NCBI RefSeq assembly: GCF_011090185.1 | Contig: NZ_JAAFGS010000002.1 | Span: 434,001 to 498,000, forward strand | DNA: 64,000 bases | From: Saccharibacillus alkalitolerans | GTDB taxonomy: Bacteria; Bacillota; Bacilli; Paenibacillales; Paenibacillaceae | Reading direction: 5' to 3' | Part shown: in pieces, positions 50,010 to 59,492 of the stretch | Layout: each line of letters opens with the position of its first letter | Position numbering within the stretch: position 1 is the first letter of the stretch | Notes under the pieces: model-generated | What the model was told of the DNA's origin: nothing | Databases searched by the model: none | The model's input: the letters and a program-made list of their open reading frames with translations, nothing else | Position numbers and translations under genes: made by a program

Positions 50010-50762
50010 ATGAATCGGGAAAGCACGAACAAAGCGGAAACGCCGAGCGCGGAGGAAGGCATCCGCTATCTGGTATCGGGAGACTCCATCTCCAAAGGCG
50101 TCGTGTACGACGAGGCGCGCAGCAAGTACGTCATTTTAAAAGAAAATTACGTCTCGCTGCTTCAAAGCAGCCTCCAGGGCGCGGTTCGAAATACGTCCAG
50201 ATTCGGCAACACGCTGCTCAAAGGCATCGGCCATCTCAAGCGCGACGCGCTGAACGACCGGCCGAGCATCGTCCTGATCGAGTACGGCGGCAACGACTGC
50301 GATTTCGATTGGGACGAGATCGCCCGCGATCCGCACGCCGAGCACCGGCCCAAGACCGGATTCGACGAGTTCAAGACCATGCTGATCGAGTCGATCGATT
50401 ATCTCAAAAGCCTGCGGATCACGCCCGTGCTGATGACGCTGCCTCCGCTGAACGCGGAAAGTTATTTCAAATGGGTCAGCCGAAACGATCCGGAAGCGCA
50501 GCGCAGCATTCTTCAGTGGCTCGGCAGCGTCACGAAAATTTATTGGTGGCAGGAACGCTACAATTCGACGATCCTGAACGTATCGCAATCGACCGGAACC
50601 CGAGTGATCGACGTGCGGGGAGCGTTTTTGGAGCATCCGGATTTTACCCGCTTCCTTTGTTCCGACGGTATTCATCCGAACAAGGAAGGCCATCGGTTGA
50701 TCTGCGACAAAGTCATGGAGTTTTTGAACAGGGATTACGGACATCTGCTGCAGGAACGATGA
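50010..50762 (+). CDS. SGNH/GDSL-family hydrolase
   Basis: A 250-residue cytoplasmic or non-classically located hydrolase. Block I LVSGDSISKG has the catalytic Ser, block III IEYGGNDCDF the oxyanion Asn, and block V SDGIHPNKEGH the Asp-x-x-His of the triad. It should hydrolyse an ester, possibly a carbohydrate or lipid acetyl ester; the substrate is unknown. No signal peptide. The ATG at 50010 follows GGGGTGAG. Confidence 0.85.
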   Translation: MNRESTNKAETPSAEEGIRYLVSGDSISKGVVYDEARSKYVILKENYVSLLQSSLQGAVRNTSRFGNTLLKGIGHLKRDALNDRPSIVLIEYGGNDCDFDWDEIARDPHAEHRPKTGFDEFKTMLIESIDYLKSLRITPVLMTLPPLNAESYFKWVSRNDPEAQRSILQWLGSVTKIYWWQERYNSTILNVSQSTGTRVIDVRGAFLEHPDFTRFLCSDGIHPNKEGHRLICDKVMEFLNRDYGHLLQER

Positions 50763-50804
50763 TTCCCCGCCGAACGCCGCCTTACCGAAAAATAACCGTC
50801 ATAC

Positions 50805-50840
50805 GCCGAAAAACGGGACTCTTCCCCTTTTCGGCTTTTT
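50805..50840 (+). terminator. Terminator of the SGNH hydrolase gene
   Basis: GCCGAAAA pairs with TTTTCGGC with a GGG/CCC inner stem and is followed by TTTTTG. It precedes the sensor kinase gene. Confidence 0.75.
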
Positions 50841-50922
50841 GTTTGGAACGAATGCCGAATTTATGCGCAATCAGGAAAATAAAGTATGGATTCGATCGCC
50901 CGCTCGATTTAAAGTAGATAAC

Positions 50923-53900
50923 ATGAGACACTCTACCTCTAAAAAAACCAAAACACCTTTTCGGCTATCGCCTACCCTTTCGGTATTTTTGATGCTGATT
51001 CTGCTCCTGGTCGTTCTCGCGGGACTGCGCCTCGTGCTGACTAACCCTTATTCTATGCAGGGAGCGCCCCGCGCTTCGAACGGCGTGCTCGACCTTCGGG
51101 GAACGAAGCTCGACAACTGGCATACGCTGCGGCTCGACGGAGAGTGGGAATTTTACCCCGGCCGCTTCATCCGCTCGGGTGTTTCCGGCGAGGGACGTCC
51201 GGATTTGATCGAGGTGCCCGCGAATTGGAAAGGCAGGCTGGGAACGGGCTCCGACTCGGCCGAAGGATTCGGCAGCTACCGTCTTCGCATTCTGACCGAT
51301 CCTTCGCAGGATTTTTCTTATAAGCTTATGGTCAAAGAGGTGCAAACCTCCTTTCGCCTGTATGTCAACAATGAATTAAAAGACGGACTCGGCCGCCCCT
51401 CCGAGACCAAGGAAGCCCATATCGCGAACGTCAATACCGAGCTGGTGTCGCTGCCGGAAACGGCGGAAATCGAGCTGGTGGTCGAAGCCGCCAATTTCGA
51501 GAATGCCCGCAGAGGCGGCATCGTACGCTCGATCAAGTTCGGTTCGTCCAACGCGATCAACTCCGAGCGGACCTACAACGTCGGCATGCAGCTGATCACG
51601 CTCGCCATCCTGCTCATGCACGCGCTGTACAGCGCCATGATCTACTTGTTCAGCAAAAGGGATAAAGTCTTTTTGCTGTTCACCCTGCTTCTGATCGCGG
51701 CCATGTTCAGCATTTCGCTGGACGAGGACAAAATTCTGCTGGCCGTATGGCCGTTCGATTATGCGGCGGCCAAAAAGATTTCCATTTTCGCTTATGCCGC
51801 CATGTCCACCCTGATGCTGAAACTCGCCGTCTCCTTCGCGTTGGAGCCCGAGCGTCAGCGGAAGTACCGGATTTACTTCGGGCTGGCGTGGCTTTACGGC
51901 GCGTTCATCGTACTGGCTCCCGTCGAAGCCGGACTTTATTCCGCAAGGATCGGCGTCTTCAGCGTCGCTACGCTGTTCCCTTCCTTCTGGGTACCGATTT
52001 TGCTGATTCGCCACATTCTTCTTAAAGATCGCGGAGCCGTATTTTTGTTAATCGCGGCTGCCGGCATGACTTCGACCCTGATCTGGGGCGGCTTCAAAAA
52101 TGCGGGTTGGGTCGAGCCGGGCTTTTATGCCTTCGATATCCTGCTCGCCTTCCTCGGCGCAGTCGCTTATGCGATCAGGCATTATTTCCGCAACCACCGG
52201 GCGTTGGCCGGACTTGCGGCAGAGCTTCAAAAAGCGAATCAGACGAAAGCGGATTTCCTGGCCAACACTTCGCACGAGCTGCGCACGCCGCTGCACGGCA
52301 TGATCAATATGGCGGACAGCGTCCTCGCTGCCGAAGGAGACGCGCTGACGGAACGCTCCCGCCGGGATCTGCAGCTGCTCGGCCAGGTCGGCCGCCGCAT
52401 GAACGTGCTGCTCGGCGACCTGCTCGACGTTTCGCAGCTGCGCGAAAACCGGCTGACCGTTCGCCCGGGGCCGGTCAAAGTTCAGTCCGCGGCCGCCGGC
52501 GTCCTGGACATGCTTCGGTATATGACAGCCGGCAAGCCGCTGGAATTAAAGTTGGAGATCCCCGATGGCTTCCCTGCCGTCTATGCGGACGAGAAGCGGC
52601 TGACGCAGATTCTGTTCAACCTTGTGCATAACGCCATCAAATTCACGCCTTCGGGGGAGGTAACCGTGCGGGCCGAAGTCGTCGGCGGGCACGCCGAAAT
52701 CCGGGTTTCCGATACCGGAATCGGCATCGACGGCCGGGAGCTTGCGCGAATCTTCTCCCCGTACGAACAGGGCGATTCGCTGCGCAACGCGGCAGGGATC
52801 GGCCTGGGGCTCAGCATCAGCCGCAGCTTGGCCGAACTGCACGGCGGCGAGCTTCGGGCGGAATCGGAGCCCGGCAGGGGCTCTTCCTTCTTCTTTTCTC
52901 TGCCGCTTGCGGAAGTCTCCGTCGGAGAGCCGCTTTCCGGGAACCGGAGGAACGCCGATGCCCCTGCCGGGGCCCTGTTCCTTTTCGACGAAGACGCCGA
53001 TGTCCGGCGGATTGCCGAAGCGCCGGAAAAGCGCCGCGAGTCGCCTTTGCCCGCGCACCCGGCCGCGGCCGGCTTGGCCGAAGTTCGCGGCGGGGAACCC
53101 GGCTGGAACGACGGGCCGGAAGATTCCGATTCCCGGCCGACTGTGCTCGCCGTCGACGACGATCCGGTCAACCTTCGCGTGCTGCGCAGCATGCTGCCCG
53201 AAGAACATTACCGCGTGACTTCCGCTTTAAGCGGCGCCGAAGCGTTGGAACGGCTGGAGGAATGCCCTTGGGATCTGATCATCGCGGACGTCATGATGCC
53301 GCAGATGTCCGGCTACGAACTGTCTGCCCGCATTCGCGAGCGGTATTCCCGAGCGGAACTGCCGATCCTGCTGCTGACGGCGCGCAGCCGGCCGGAAGAC
53401 ATTTATGCCGGATTTGCGGCGGGCGCGAACGACTATCTCTCCAAGCCGGCCGATGCGCTGGAGCTGAACTACCGGGTCAAGGCGTTAACCGACCTCAAGC
53501 GCTCGGTAAGCGAACGTTTGAGCCTGGAAGCCGCTTATCTGCAGGCCCAGATCCAGCCCCATTTTCTGTTCAACGCCCTGAATTCTATTACGGCGCTGAG
53601 CGGGATCGATCTGGATCGGATGAACGAGACGATCGAAGCGTTCGGCTCGTACCTCAAAATCAGCTTCGATTACTGGAGTTCCCGTCCGCTCGTCCCGTTG
53701 GAACGGGAGTTGGAATTGGTCCGTTCTTATCTGTACATCGAATCGATGCGCTTCGAGGACCGTCTGCGCGTCGAGGTGAATATCGCGGAAGAGATCGACC
53801 CGGACGAAATCATGCTGCCGCCGCTCTGCATCCAGCCCCTGGTGGAAAATGCGGTTCGGCACGGCGTGCTCAGCCGTTCCAAAGGCGGGTCCGTCTCGCT

Positions 53901-54165
53901 GAACGCCGAACTCCGCAGCGACGGCATCGTGTTCACGGTCCGCGACGACGGAGTCGGCATGGATGAAGACATGGTGCGGAGCCTGCTGACTCCCGCCCGC
54001 AGCGGCCGGCAGGGCATCGGCGTGCTGAACACGGATCGCAGGCTGAAGCGGATGTACGGTTCCGGCCTGGCGATCGACAGCCGACCGGGAGCCGGCACGA
54101 CCGTATCGTTCCGCATCCCGGCGGCGTATGCGGCCAAGCCGAACGGCGAAATGGCTTCAGACTAA
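50923..54165 (+). CDS. 7TM hybrid sensor with two histidine-kinase modules
   Basis: A 1080-residue membrane protein. After a membrane anchor comes an extracellular 7TMR-DISMED2-like domain (LRLDGEWEFYPGRF), then seven membrane helices (residues about 200-400). The cytoplasmic part has HisKA with the phospho-His in TSHELRTPLHG (about 448), HATPase (NAIKFTP, about 570), a receiver (VLAVDDDPVNLR to LSKPAD, about 742-860) and then a LytS-like second kinase, QPHFLFNALN (about 878) with HATPase PLVENAVRHGV (about 972). The two catalytic cores in one protein are unusual. The next gene is its probable response regulator. The start is uncertain: ATG 50863 is an alternative; both have weak ribosome sites. 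Confidence 0.88.
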   Translation: MRHSTSKKTKTPFRLSPTLSVFLMLILLLVVLAGLRLVLTNPYSMQGAPRASNGVLDLRGTKLDNWHTLRLDGEWEFYPGRFIRSGVSGEGRPDLIEVPANWKGRLGTGSDSAEGFGSYRLRILTDPSQDFSYKLMVKEVQTSFRLYVNNELKDGLGRPSETKEAHIANVNTELVSLPETAEIELVVEAANFENARRGGIVRSIKFGSSNAINSERTYNVGMQLITLAILLMHALYSAMIYLFSKRDKVFLLFTLLLIAAMFSISLDEDKILLAVWPFDYAAAKKISIFAYAAMSTLMLKLAVSFALEPERQRKYRIYFGLAWLYGAFIVLAPVEAGLYSARIGVFSVATLFPSFWVPILLIRHILLKDRGAVFLLIAAAGMTSTLIWGGFKNAGWVEPGFYAFDILLAFLGAVAYAIRHYFRNHRALAGLAAELQKANQTKADFLANTSHELRTPLHGMINMADSVLAAEGDALTERSRRDLQLLGQVGRRMNVLLGDLLDVSQLRENRLTVRPGPVKVQSAAAGVLDMLRYMTAGKPLELKLEIPDGFPAVYADEKRLTQILFNLVHNAIKFTPSGEVTVRAEVVGGHAEIRVSDTGIGIDGRELARIFSPYEQGDSLRNAAGIGLGLSISRSLAELHGGELRAESEPGRGSSFFFSLPLAEVSVGEPLSGNRRNADAPAGALFLFDEDADVRRIAEAPEKRRESPLPAHPAAAGLAEVRGGEPGWNDGPEDSDSRPTVLAVDDDPVNLRVLRSMLPEEHYRVTSALSGAEALERLEECPWDLIIADVMMPQMSGYELSARIRERYSRAELPILLLTARSRPEDIYAGFAAGANDYLSKPADALELNYRVKALTDLKRSVSERLSLEAAYLQAQIQPHFLFNALNSITALSGIDLDRMNETIEAFGSYLKISFDYWSSRPLVPLERELELVRSYLYIESMRFEDRLRVEVNIAEEIDPDEIMLPPLCIQPLVENAVRHGVLSRSKGGSVSLNAELRSDGIVFTVRDDGVGMDEDMVRSLLTPARSGRQGIGVLNTDRRLKRMYGSGLAIDSRPGAGTTVSFRIPAAYAAKPNGEMASD

Positions 54166-54194
54166 ACGCAAAATCGTAAAGAGGTGAAACGAAC

Positions 54195-55385
54195 ATGATG
54201 AAGGCTCTGCTGATCGACGATGAAAAGCTGGCCGTGATGCATATGGAAAAGCTGCTGCGCGAGCTTCCGGAATTCGGAAATATCGAATCTTACACCGATC
54301 CGGCGGCGGCCGTCGAAGCCGCGCGACGAAACCGGCCGGACGTCATTTTTCTCGATATCGTAATGCCCGAGATCAACGGCATGCAGGCCGCGGAAATGAT
54401 GCAGCAGGCAAGCCCCGATTCGGACATCGTATTCGTCACCGGATACGACAAATACGCAATCGAAGCGTTTGAGCTCAACGCGCTCGATTACGTGCTCAAG
54501 CCCGTCCAGCGGGTCCGGCTGGCCAAGACCTTGTCCCGGTTGAACGGAAGAAGGCAAACCGTTCCGGAACCGGAAACGCAAACGGCGGAAACGGTGATCG
54601 GCTGCTTCAAAACGCTGCGAGCCCATGCCCTGCCGGAACCCGCGGCGGATGTGAAGCCGTTCCGCTGGCGTACGACCCGCGCGCAGGAATTGTTCGCTTA
54701 CCTGGTCCATCATCGCGAGCGCTTTGTCGGCAAAGGCGCGCTGCTCCAGCAGTTCTGGCCGGATTCGCCGTTCAAACAGGCATCCACTTATCTGTATACG
54801 ACCATCTATCAGATTCGCCAATGCCTTAAACAGAGCGGCATCGGCGCGGAGATCGTCAACGCAAGCGGCGGCGAAGGCTATACGCTTCGTCTGGGCGAGG
54901 CTTCGCTGGACGTCGATCGGTTCGAAGCCGGCGTGCAATCGCTCGGCCCCGTGAACGAAGCCAACTGTGCCGAGCACCTTCGGCTGTCCCGGCTTTACAT
55001 CGGCGAATATTTCGCCGATTACGATTACGCTTGGGCGCAGGGCGAGCGTCAAAGGCTGAGCGCGATCCACTTTCACCATGCTTCGGGTCTGGCTTTGTTT
55101 TTGCTGGAGCAGGGGAGAAGCGTCGAAGCGGCCGCCGAGTACAAAAAGCTGACGGAACTGCATCCTTATTCCGAGCATGCGCATCTGGGCCTGCTGCAGG
55201 CGTACGCGCTGCTGGGCGACCGCGGCGCCGTGGACGTTCAATATCGGCAGGCGGAGCGTCTGTTCGAGCAGGAATTGGATGTAGAGATGCCGCACATGCT
55301 GTCCGAGTGGTACGAGCGTTGGAATGCGGGCGAATTCTCCGATACCGATGCCCTGCCCGCCGCTCTTCGCTCGGGCGCGGGATGA
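54195..55385 (+). CDS. Response regulator with SARP-like winged helix and BTAD domain
   Basis: A 396-residue regulator. The receiver (residues 1-125) has LLIDDEKLAV, the Asp in VIFLDIVMPEING and the Lys in LDYVLKPVQ. An OmpR/SARP-type winged helix (AQELFAYLVHHRERFVGKGALLQQFWP, TIYQIRQCLK) and a bacterial transcriptional-activation domain of TPR-like helices follow. It starts 29 bases after the sensor gene with GAGGTGAAA upstream, forming one two-component system. Target genes are unknown. Confidence 0.88.
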   Translation: MMKALLIDDEKLAVMHMEKLLRELPEFGNIESYTDPAAAVEAARRNRPDVIFLDIVMPEINGMQAAEMMQQASPDSDIVFVTGYDKYAIEAFELNALDYVLKPVQRVRLAKTLSRLNGRRQTVPEPETQTAETVIGCFKTLRAHALPEPAADVKPFRWRTTRAQELFAYLVHHRERFVGKGALLQQFWPDSPFKQASTYLYTTIYQIRQCLKQSGIGAEIVNASGGEGYTLRLGEASLDVDRFEAGVQSLGPVNEANCAEHLRLSRLYIGEYFADYDYAWAQGERQRLSAIHFHHASGLALFLLEQGRSVEAAAEYKKLTELHPYSEHAHLGLLQAYALLGDRGAVDVQYRQAERLFEQELDVEMPHMLSEWYERWNAGEFSDTDALPAALRSGAG

Positions 55386-55429
55386 GCTTCGGCTTCGCCC
55401 GGTTCTCCCTTGCCGAGTTTTGAATGCGG

Positions 55430-55473
55430 AAAGGCCGCTGCCGAAGTGCATTCGCACTTCGGCAGCGGCCTTT
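55430..55473. terminator. Bidirectional terminator
   Basis: A perfect 20-base-pair stem, AAAGGCCGCTGCCGAAGTGC, around an ATTC loop, between the convergent regulator and adhesin genes. Confidence 0.88.
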
Positions 55474-55521
55474 CTTATAGCTTGATGAGGGGGATTGGGG
55501 GAATTCATGCACAGCTGCAAA

Positions 55522-58500
55522 TCAATTTTGTTTTTCGGTGCTGTGTTTCCGAACCAGCAGGAATCCGATAAGGCCGAGCAGGATCAGTCCGAATCCGGCG
55601 GCGCGAAGCGGCAGTTGGTCGCTTTCGCCCGTCTGCGGCAGCAGGCCGCCCGCAGGCGCTGCGGCTCCGGAAGGAGTCGGTTCGTCCGGCGACTGTAACG
55701 GGGAAGGCTCCTGCGGTACCGGCACGGCATCCGGATCGACATCCAGTCCGCCCTGCGGCGTCTCGTCGAAGAGGTCCACGCTGTCGTCCGGTTCCGGCTG
55801 CACGGCCGGCTGCGGCGCGACAGGGGAAGTCGGCGCAGGCTGCACAGGTTCCGGCGTGACCGGATCGGGATCGACTTCGATTCCGCCCGAAGGCGAGCCG
55901 TCTTCCGGAACCACGATCAGCGGAGTCGGAAGCGGGAATTCCGGGAAGTACAGGCCCGGCGGTCTAGGCGTCGGCGTTTCCGGCGTCGGCGTACCCGGGT
56001 TTACCGGAGGCGTGCCCGGATCGCTCGGCGGCGTACCCGGGTCTGCCGGAGGCGTCTCCGGATCGCTCGGCGGCGTACCCGGGTCTGCCGGAGGCGTAAC
56101 CGGATCGGTCGGCGGCGTACCCGGGTCTGTCGGAGGCGTCTCCGGATCCGTAGGCGTAACCGGATCGGTCGGTTTTTTGCTGTTTTTGATCGTTACGGCA
56201 TTGGTGCCGGAAGCATTGACGGTTACCGCATGTTCGGCGGCGGCAAGATCCAGCACGTAACCTTCCGGAGCATTCGTTTCTTTCAGAATGTAGCTGCCGG
56301 ACAGCAGCTTGGTGAATACGGCTTTGCCGTCCGCGCCGGTCGTCTGCGTACCGATTCGGACAATCGTGCCGTCATTTCGCTTGAGGTCGAGCGTGAAGGT
56401 CGCGCCTTCCAGCATCTGCGCCGGGTCCTGCGCGTCGACTTTGACGACCGTCAGCTGACCGCGAACGCCGCTGCCGCTGCCCGAACCCGAGGATACGCCG
56501 ACGGTAACTTCGCTCGGCTTATCCAGCGTCACTTCCTTCACGTTGTTGCCTGCAAACGAAACGCTGTTCGTCACTTTTTCGCCGTTGTTGGCGTTAATCA
56601 ACGATTGGTATTCCAGCATGTAAGCGGTCGAGATGTCTTCGTTAAAGCTCAGGACAAACGATTCTTTGCCCTGCGCGTCGCGCTCGATCTTCAGCGTGTA
56701 CGCTTCGCCGTCCTTCAATACTGCTCCCGATTTCGTCAGCGTACCGTTCGAAGCGGCTTCGGCTTGGTACAGCTTGAACGTATTCGGCAGAAGGACCTGG
56801 TTGGCGCTCGGGATATCGGTGATAAACGCGTCGCTTACGTACGACTGTCCGGCGTTGATCACGATTTGCCAATCGACGACTTCCCCGTTCTGCGCGCCTT
56901 TCTTCGAAACGTATTCGCCGCCGTTCGGAATGTTGACCGTTCCTGTCAGCGAAGCGGAAGCGGTCGATCCTTTTTTCAACACGGCCGTGTTTTTGACCGC
57001 GTTGTTGATGATTTCGCCTTCCAGGCTGGTCTTGAAGGTCAGGATATAAGCGGAATCGATCGCTTCGCCGAACGTAACGACCAGCTTGCGGCTTTGGGCG
57101 TCGTAATCGACTTCATAGTCGGCTTCCGCCACCTCGCTTCCGGCCGTCGGCGTACCGTCCGGAGCGATCGTCATTTTGTGCAGGCTTACGGAGCCTTCGA
57201 TCAACTTCTGGTTCGCTTCCAGCGTATCTTCGATCGAAGCGTCGGCAAGGCTGTCCCGGTTGTAGTTGACGCCTACGTTCCAGGTGATTTCCTTGGTTTT
57301 CGCGTTGTAAGAACCGTTTTTATAGCCGTTGTTTTTCGTGTAGCCGTTCGGATCGAACGGCGTTACTTTCGTAACCGTGTGCGGCTCGGCAGTAACCGTA
57401 TCGATCCACGCGATCAGGGCGCGGTTCGGCATCGTTTTGTCCGTTCCCGTCAGGTCGTCGGTATCGAATGAAGTCTGGTACGTTACCGTGTACTTTTCGG
57501 AGACCGTACCTTTGAATTCGAGCGTAAATCCTTTGCTGTAACTTGCCGGATCTCCGTACGGAGCCAGCGTATAAGCGGCCGAATCGACCGTGCCGCCGCT
57601 CGAATCCTTGACCGACAGCGTACCCGGCAGCAGCGTCAATCCGCCGTTCGGGAATGTGTCCGTAACTTTGAGATTATTCATGTCCGCTTCGTTTTGATTG
57701 AGCGTAATGGTCCAATTCGCGCGCTGCGTCGCATAGTTCGTGCCGCTCAAGCCTTTTTCTCCGAAAACCTGGACGACGCTGCGGGACGCCTTCTTCGTGA
57801 CGCCGTTCGTCGTGACTTCGTTGACGACGGAGCCGTCCTTGTACACTTCGCCCGCCGCCACCGTCTGATATTCGATCAGGTAAGCGGAATCGACGGGACC
57901 GTTAAAGGTAAGCACGAAACCTGCTTTCCCTCCGTTTGCAGGCGTGTTCGTGACTTCGTAAGCCGAGGAATCGACCAATGCGCCTTTCACCGGATTGCCT
58001 GTCGCCAGCGAAACCCGATAGACTTTCACGCTGCCGTTCAGCTTGTGCGAATCGTCGAACGAATCGGTCAGAACCGCGTTTGCGATCGGCTGCTCGCCGT
58101 AGTTGTACTCGATTGCCCAATCGATCGTCTGTTTTTCTTTGCTGTAGCCGGTCGTTTTTTTGTTCAGCAGTTCGCCGGACTTGACCGTGACCGTCGCGGA
58201 CGCATTCGCCCCGTCGATTCCGTCTCCGCCGAACGTCGCTTTGTTTTCGAATCCGGCTTCGTCGTTCACGAATGCCGCTTCGCTTGTCAGGTCCGTCGAA
58301 AACTTGATTTGATACGCGGAGCTGATCGGATTGTTGAACGAGAGCGTAAAGTCGTTCCCGTCCGCCGTGTTGCCCAGGGTATACTCGCTTGCCGGCAAAG
58401 CCGTACTCTGGGCCGCTACCGTGCCGTCCAGATTGATCGTCATCGGATAAACGACAACCGAACTCGGGTCCAGCTTCAGTCCCTTCGGAAGCGGATCGGT

Positions 58501-59319
58501 CACGACCGCATTTTGCACGGTCTGACCGCCGCGGTTCACTTCAAGCGTCCAATTAATGCTTTTGGCATTCAAATTTCCGTTCGCGGCTCCCGCTTTGCTC
58601 ATCAACGGCTTGACGTCCGTTTTGAACACCAGATCGACGACTTGCTCGCCGCTCCGGATCGGGAATTTGATCTGCTGCTGCGCGGAACCCGTAATTTTCT
58701 GTTTGTCGAACTGGGTTTCCAGGCTGATCTTGCCTTGAACCGCGTCATATTCGGCAATCCACTCGTTAAACGTCATCACGACTTGGCGCGTTTGCCGATT
58801 GACGTCGAACGTGCCGACGCTCTGCCCGTCATCCATCATCAGGTCGCCGGAAATGTCGTTGAAAAGCACGAACTTGTCTGCCGGGAGCAGATCGAAAGTA
58901 AAGGTGTCGCCTTTCACGTAATCGTGCCCGTCTCCAAGTACCCAATTGAAATCGAGCTTTACTTTCGCTCCCTGTTCGTAGACGGCATCCGTCACCGTGC
59001 CGCCTGCCGAATCAAATACCGTCAAATCGACGGAAGTGATCAGGTTTTCCGTCATGGCTTTCGGTTCTCTCTGCTGCGCAGCCAGGGCGGAAAGTCCGGT
59101 CTTGGCGTCTGTCTTGCCCGCTTCTGCCGGGGTTGACGTTTGTTCTCCGCCGCCTACGATCACTTCCGGCTGCTCCGGCGCTCCGCCGGCTCCCTCTGCC
59201 GTATACGTCGCTTCCGTCACCGTCGGCTGCGCGCTTGCGTTCGCCACAAAGCCGAAGCCCTGCAGAATCTGAACGACAAGCAGCAGGCCGACGGCCAGCA
59301 GGCTTATTCGCTTTCTCAT
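55522..59319 (-). CDS. LPXTG-anchored adhesin with collagen-binding and Cna-B domains
   Basis: A 1265-residue surface protein with a signal peptide (LLAVGLLLVVQILQGFGFVANASA). Five collagen-binding-type repeats are recognisable by W.(I/V)..N.......(D/A)...TD..P motifs (INWTLEVNRGG, IDWAIEYNYGE, ANWTITLNQNE, ITWNVGVNYNR, VDWQIVINAG). A Cna-B/SpaA-type isopeptide domain (TVVKVDAQDPAQMLEGATF to ETNAPEGYVLD) follows, then a Pro-rich wall-spanning stalk (DPGTPPSDPETPPA repeats). The anchor is LLPQTGE, a membrane helix and KHSTEKQN. Sortase should attach it to peptidoglycan; no sortase gene is in the window. AGGAGGG precedes the ATG. Confidence 0.92.
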   Translation of the reverse strand: MRKRISLLAVGLLLVVQILQGFGFVANASAQPTVTEATYTAEGAGGAPEQPEVIVGGGEQTSTPAEAGKTDAKTGLSALAAQQREPKAMTENLITSVDLTVFDSAGGTVTDAVYEQGAKVKLDFNWVLGDGHDYVKGDTFTFDLLPADKFVLFNDISGDLMMDDGQSVGTFDVNRQTRQVVMTFNEWIAEYDAVQGKISLETQFDKQKITGSAQQQIKFPIRSGEQVVDLVFKTDVKPLMSKAGAANGNLNAKSINWTLEVNRGGQTVQNAVVTDPLPKGLKLDPSSVVVYPMTINLDGTVAAQSTALPASEYTLGNTADGNDFTLSFNNPISSAYQIKFSTDLTSEAAFVNDEAGFENKATFGGDGIDGANASATVTVKSGELLNKKTTGYSKEKQTIDWAIEYNYGEQPIANAVLTDSFDDSHKLNGSVKVYRVSLATGNPVKGALVDSSAYEVTNTPANGGKAGFVLTFNGPVDSAYLIEYQTVAAGEVYKDGSVVNEVTTNGVTKKASRSVVQVFGEKGLSGTNYATQRANWTITLNQNEADMNNLKVTDTFPNGGLTLLPGTLSVKDSSGGTVDSAAYTLAPYGDPASYSKGFTLEFKGTVSEKYTVTYQTSFDTDDLTGTDKTMPNRALIAWIDTVTAEPHTVTKVTPFDPNGYTKNNGYKNGSYNAKTKEITWNVGVNYNRDSLADASIEDTLEANQKLIEGSVSLHKMTIAPDGTPTAGSEVAEADYEVDYDAQSRKLVVTFGEAIDSAYILTFKTSLEGEIINNAVKNTAVLKKGSTASASLTGTVNIPNGGEYVSKKGAQNGEVVDWQIVINAGQSYVSDAFITDIPSANQVLLPNTFKLYQAEAASNGTLTKSGAVLKDGEAYTLKIERDAQGKESFVLSFNEDISTAYMLEYQSLINANNGEKVTNSVSFAGNNVKEVTLDKPSEVTVGVSSGSGSGSGVRGQLTVVKVDAQDPAQMLEGATFTLDLKRNDGTIVRIGTQTTGADGKAVFTKLLSGSYILKETNAPEGYVLDLAAAEHAVTVNASGTNAVTIKNSKKPTDPVTPTDPETPPTDPGTPPTDPVTPPADPGTPPSDPETPPADPGTPPSDPGTPPVNPGTPTPETPTPRPPGLYFPEFPLPTPLIVVPEDGSPSGGIEVDPDPVTPEPVQPAPTSPVAPQPAVQPEPDDSVDLFDETPQGGLDVDPDAVPVPQEPSPLQSPDEPTPSGAAAPAGGLLPQTGESDQLPLRAAGFGLILLGLIGFLLVRKHSTEKQN

Positions 59320-59431
59320 GTTTCGTTACCCTCCTAAATGGTATATGTACCTATGCTTGCTCGGCACTTGCCTGAACAGAAGCATATCCCAAGCACATAT
59401 ACAAAAAATGAACAGGTTCCGAACACGCAAA

Positions 59432-59488
59432 AAAAAGCGAGACGAACCGAGAGCCGCACAAGGCGGCTTTCGGTTCGTCTCGCTTTTT
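59432..59488 (-). terminator. Terminator of the vWA-PP2C-kinase operon
   Basis: A 26-base stem (59432-59457 with 59463-59488, one wobble mismatch) containing GCGAGACGAACCGA, with A- and T-runs at both ends. It sits directly after the kinase stop. Confidence 0.88.
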
Positions 59489-59492
59489 ATCG

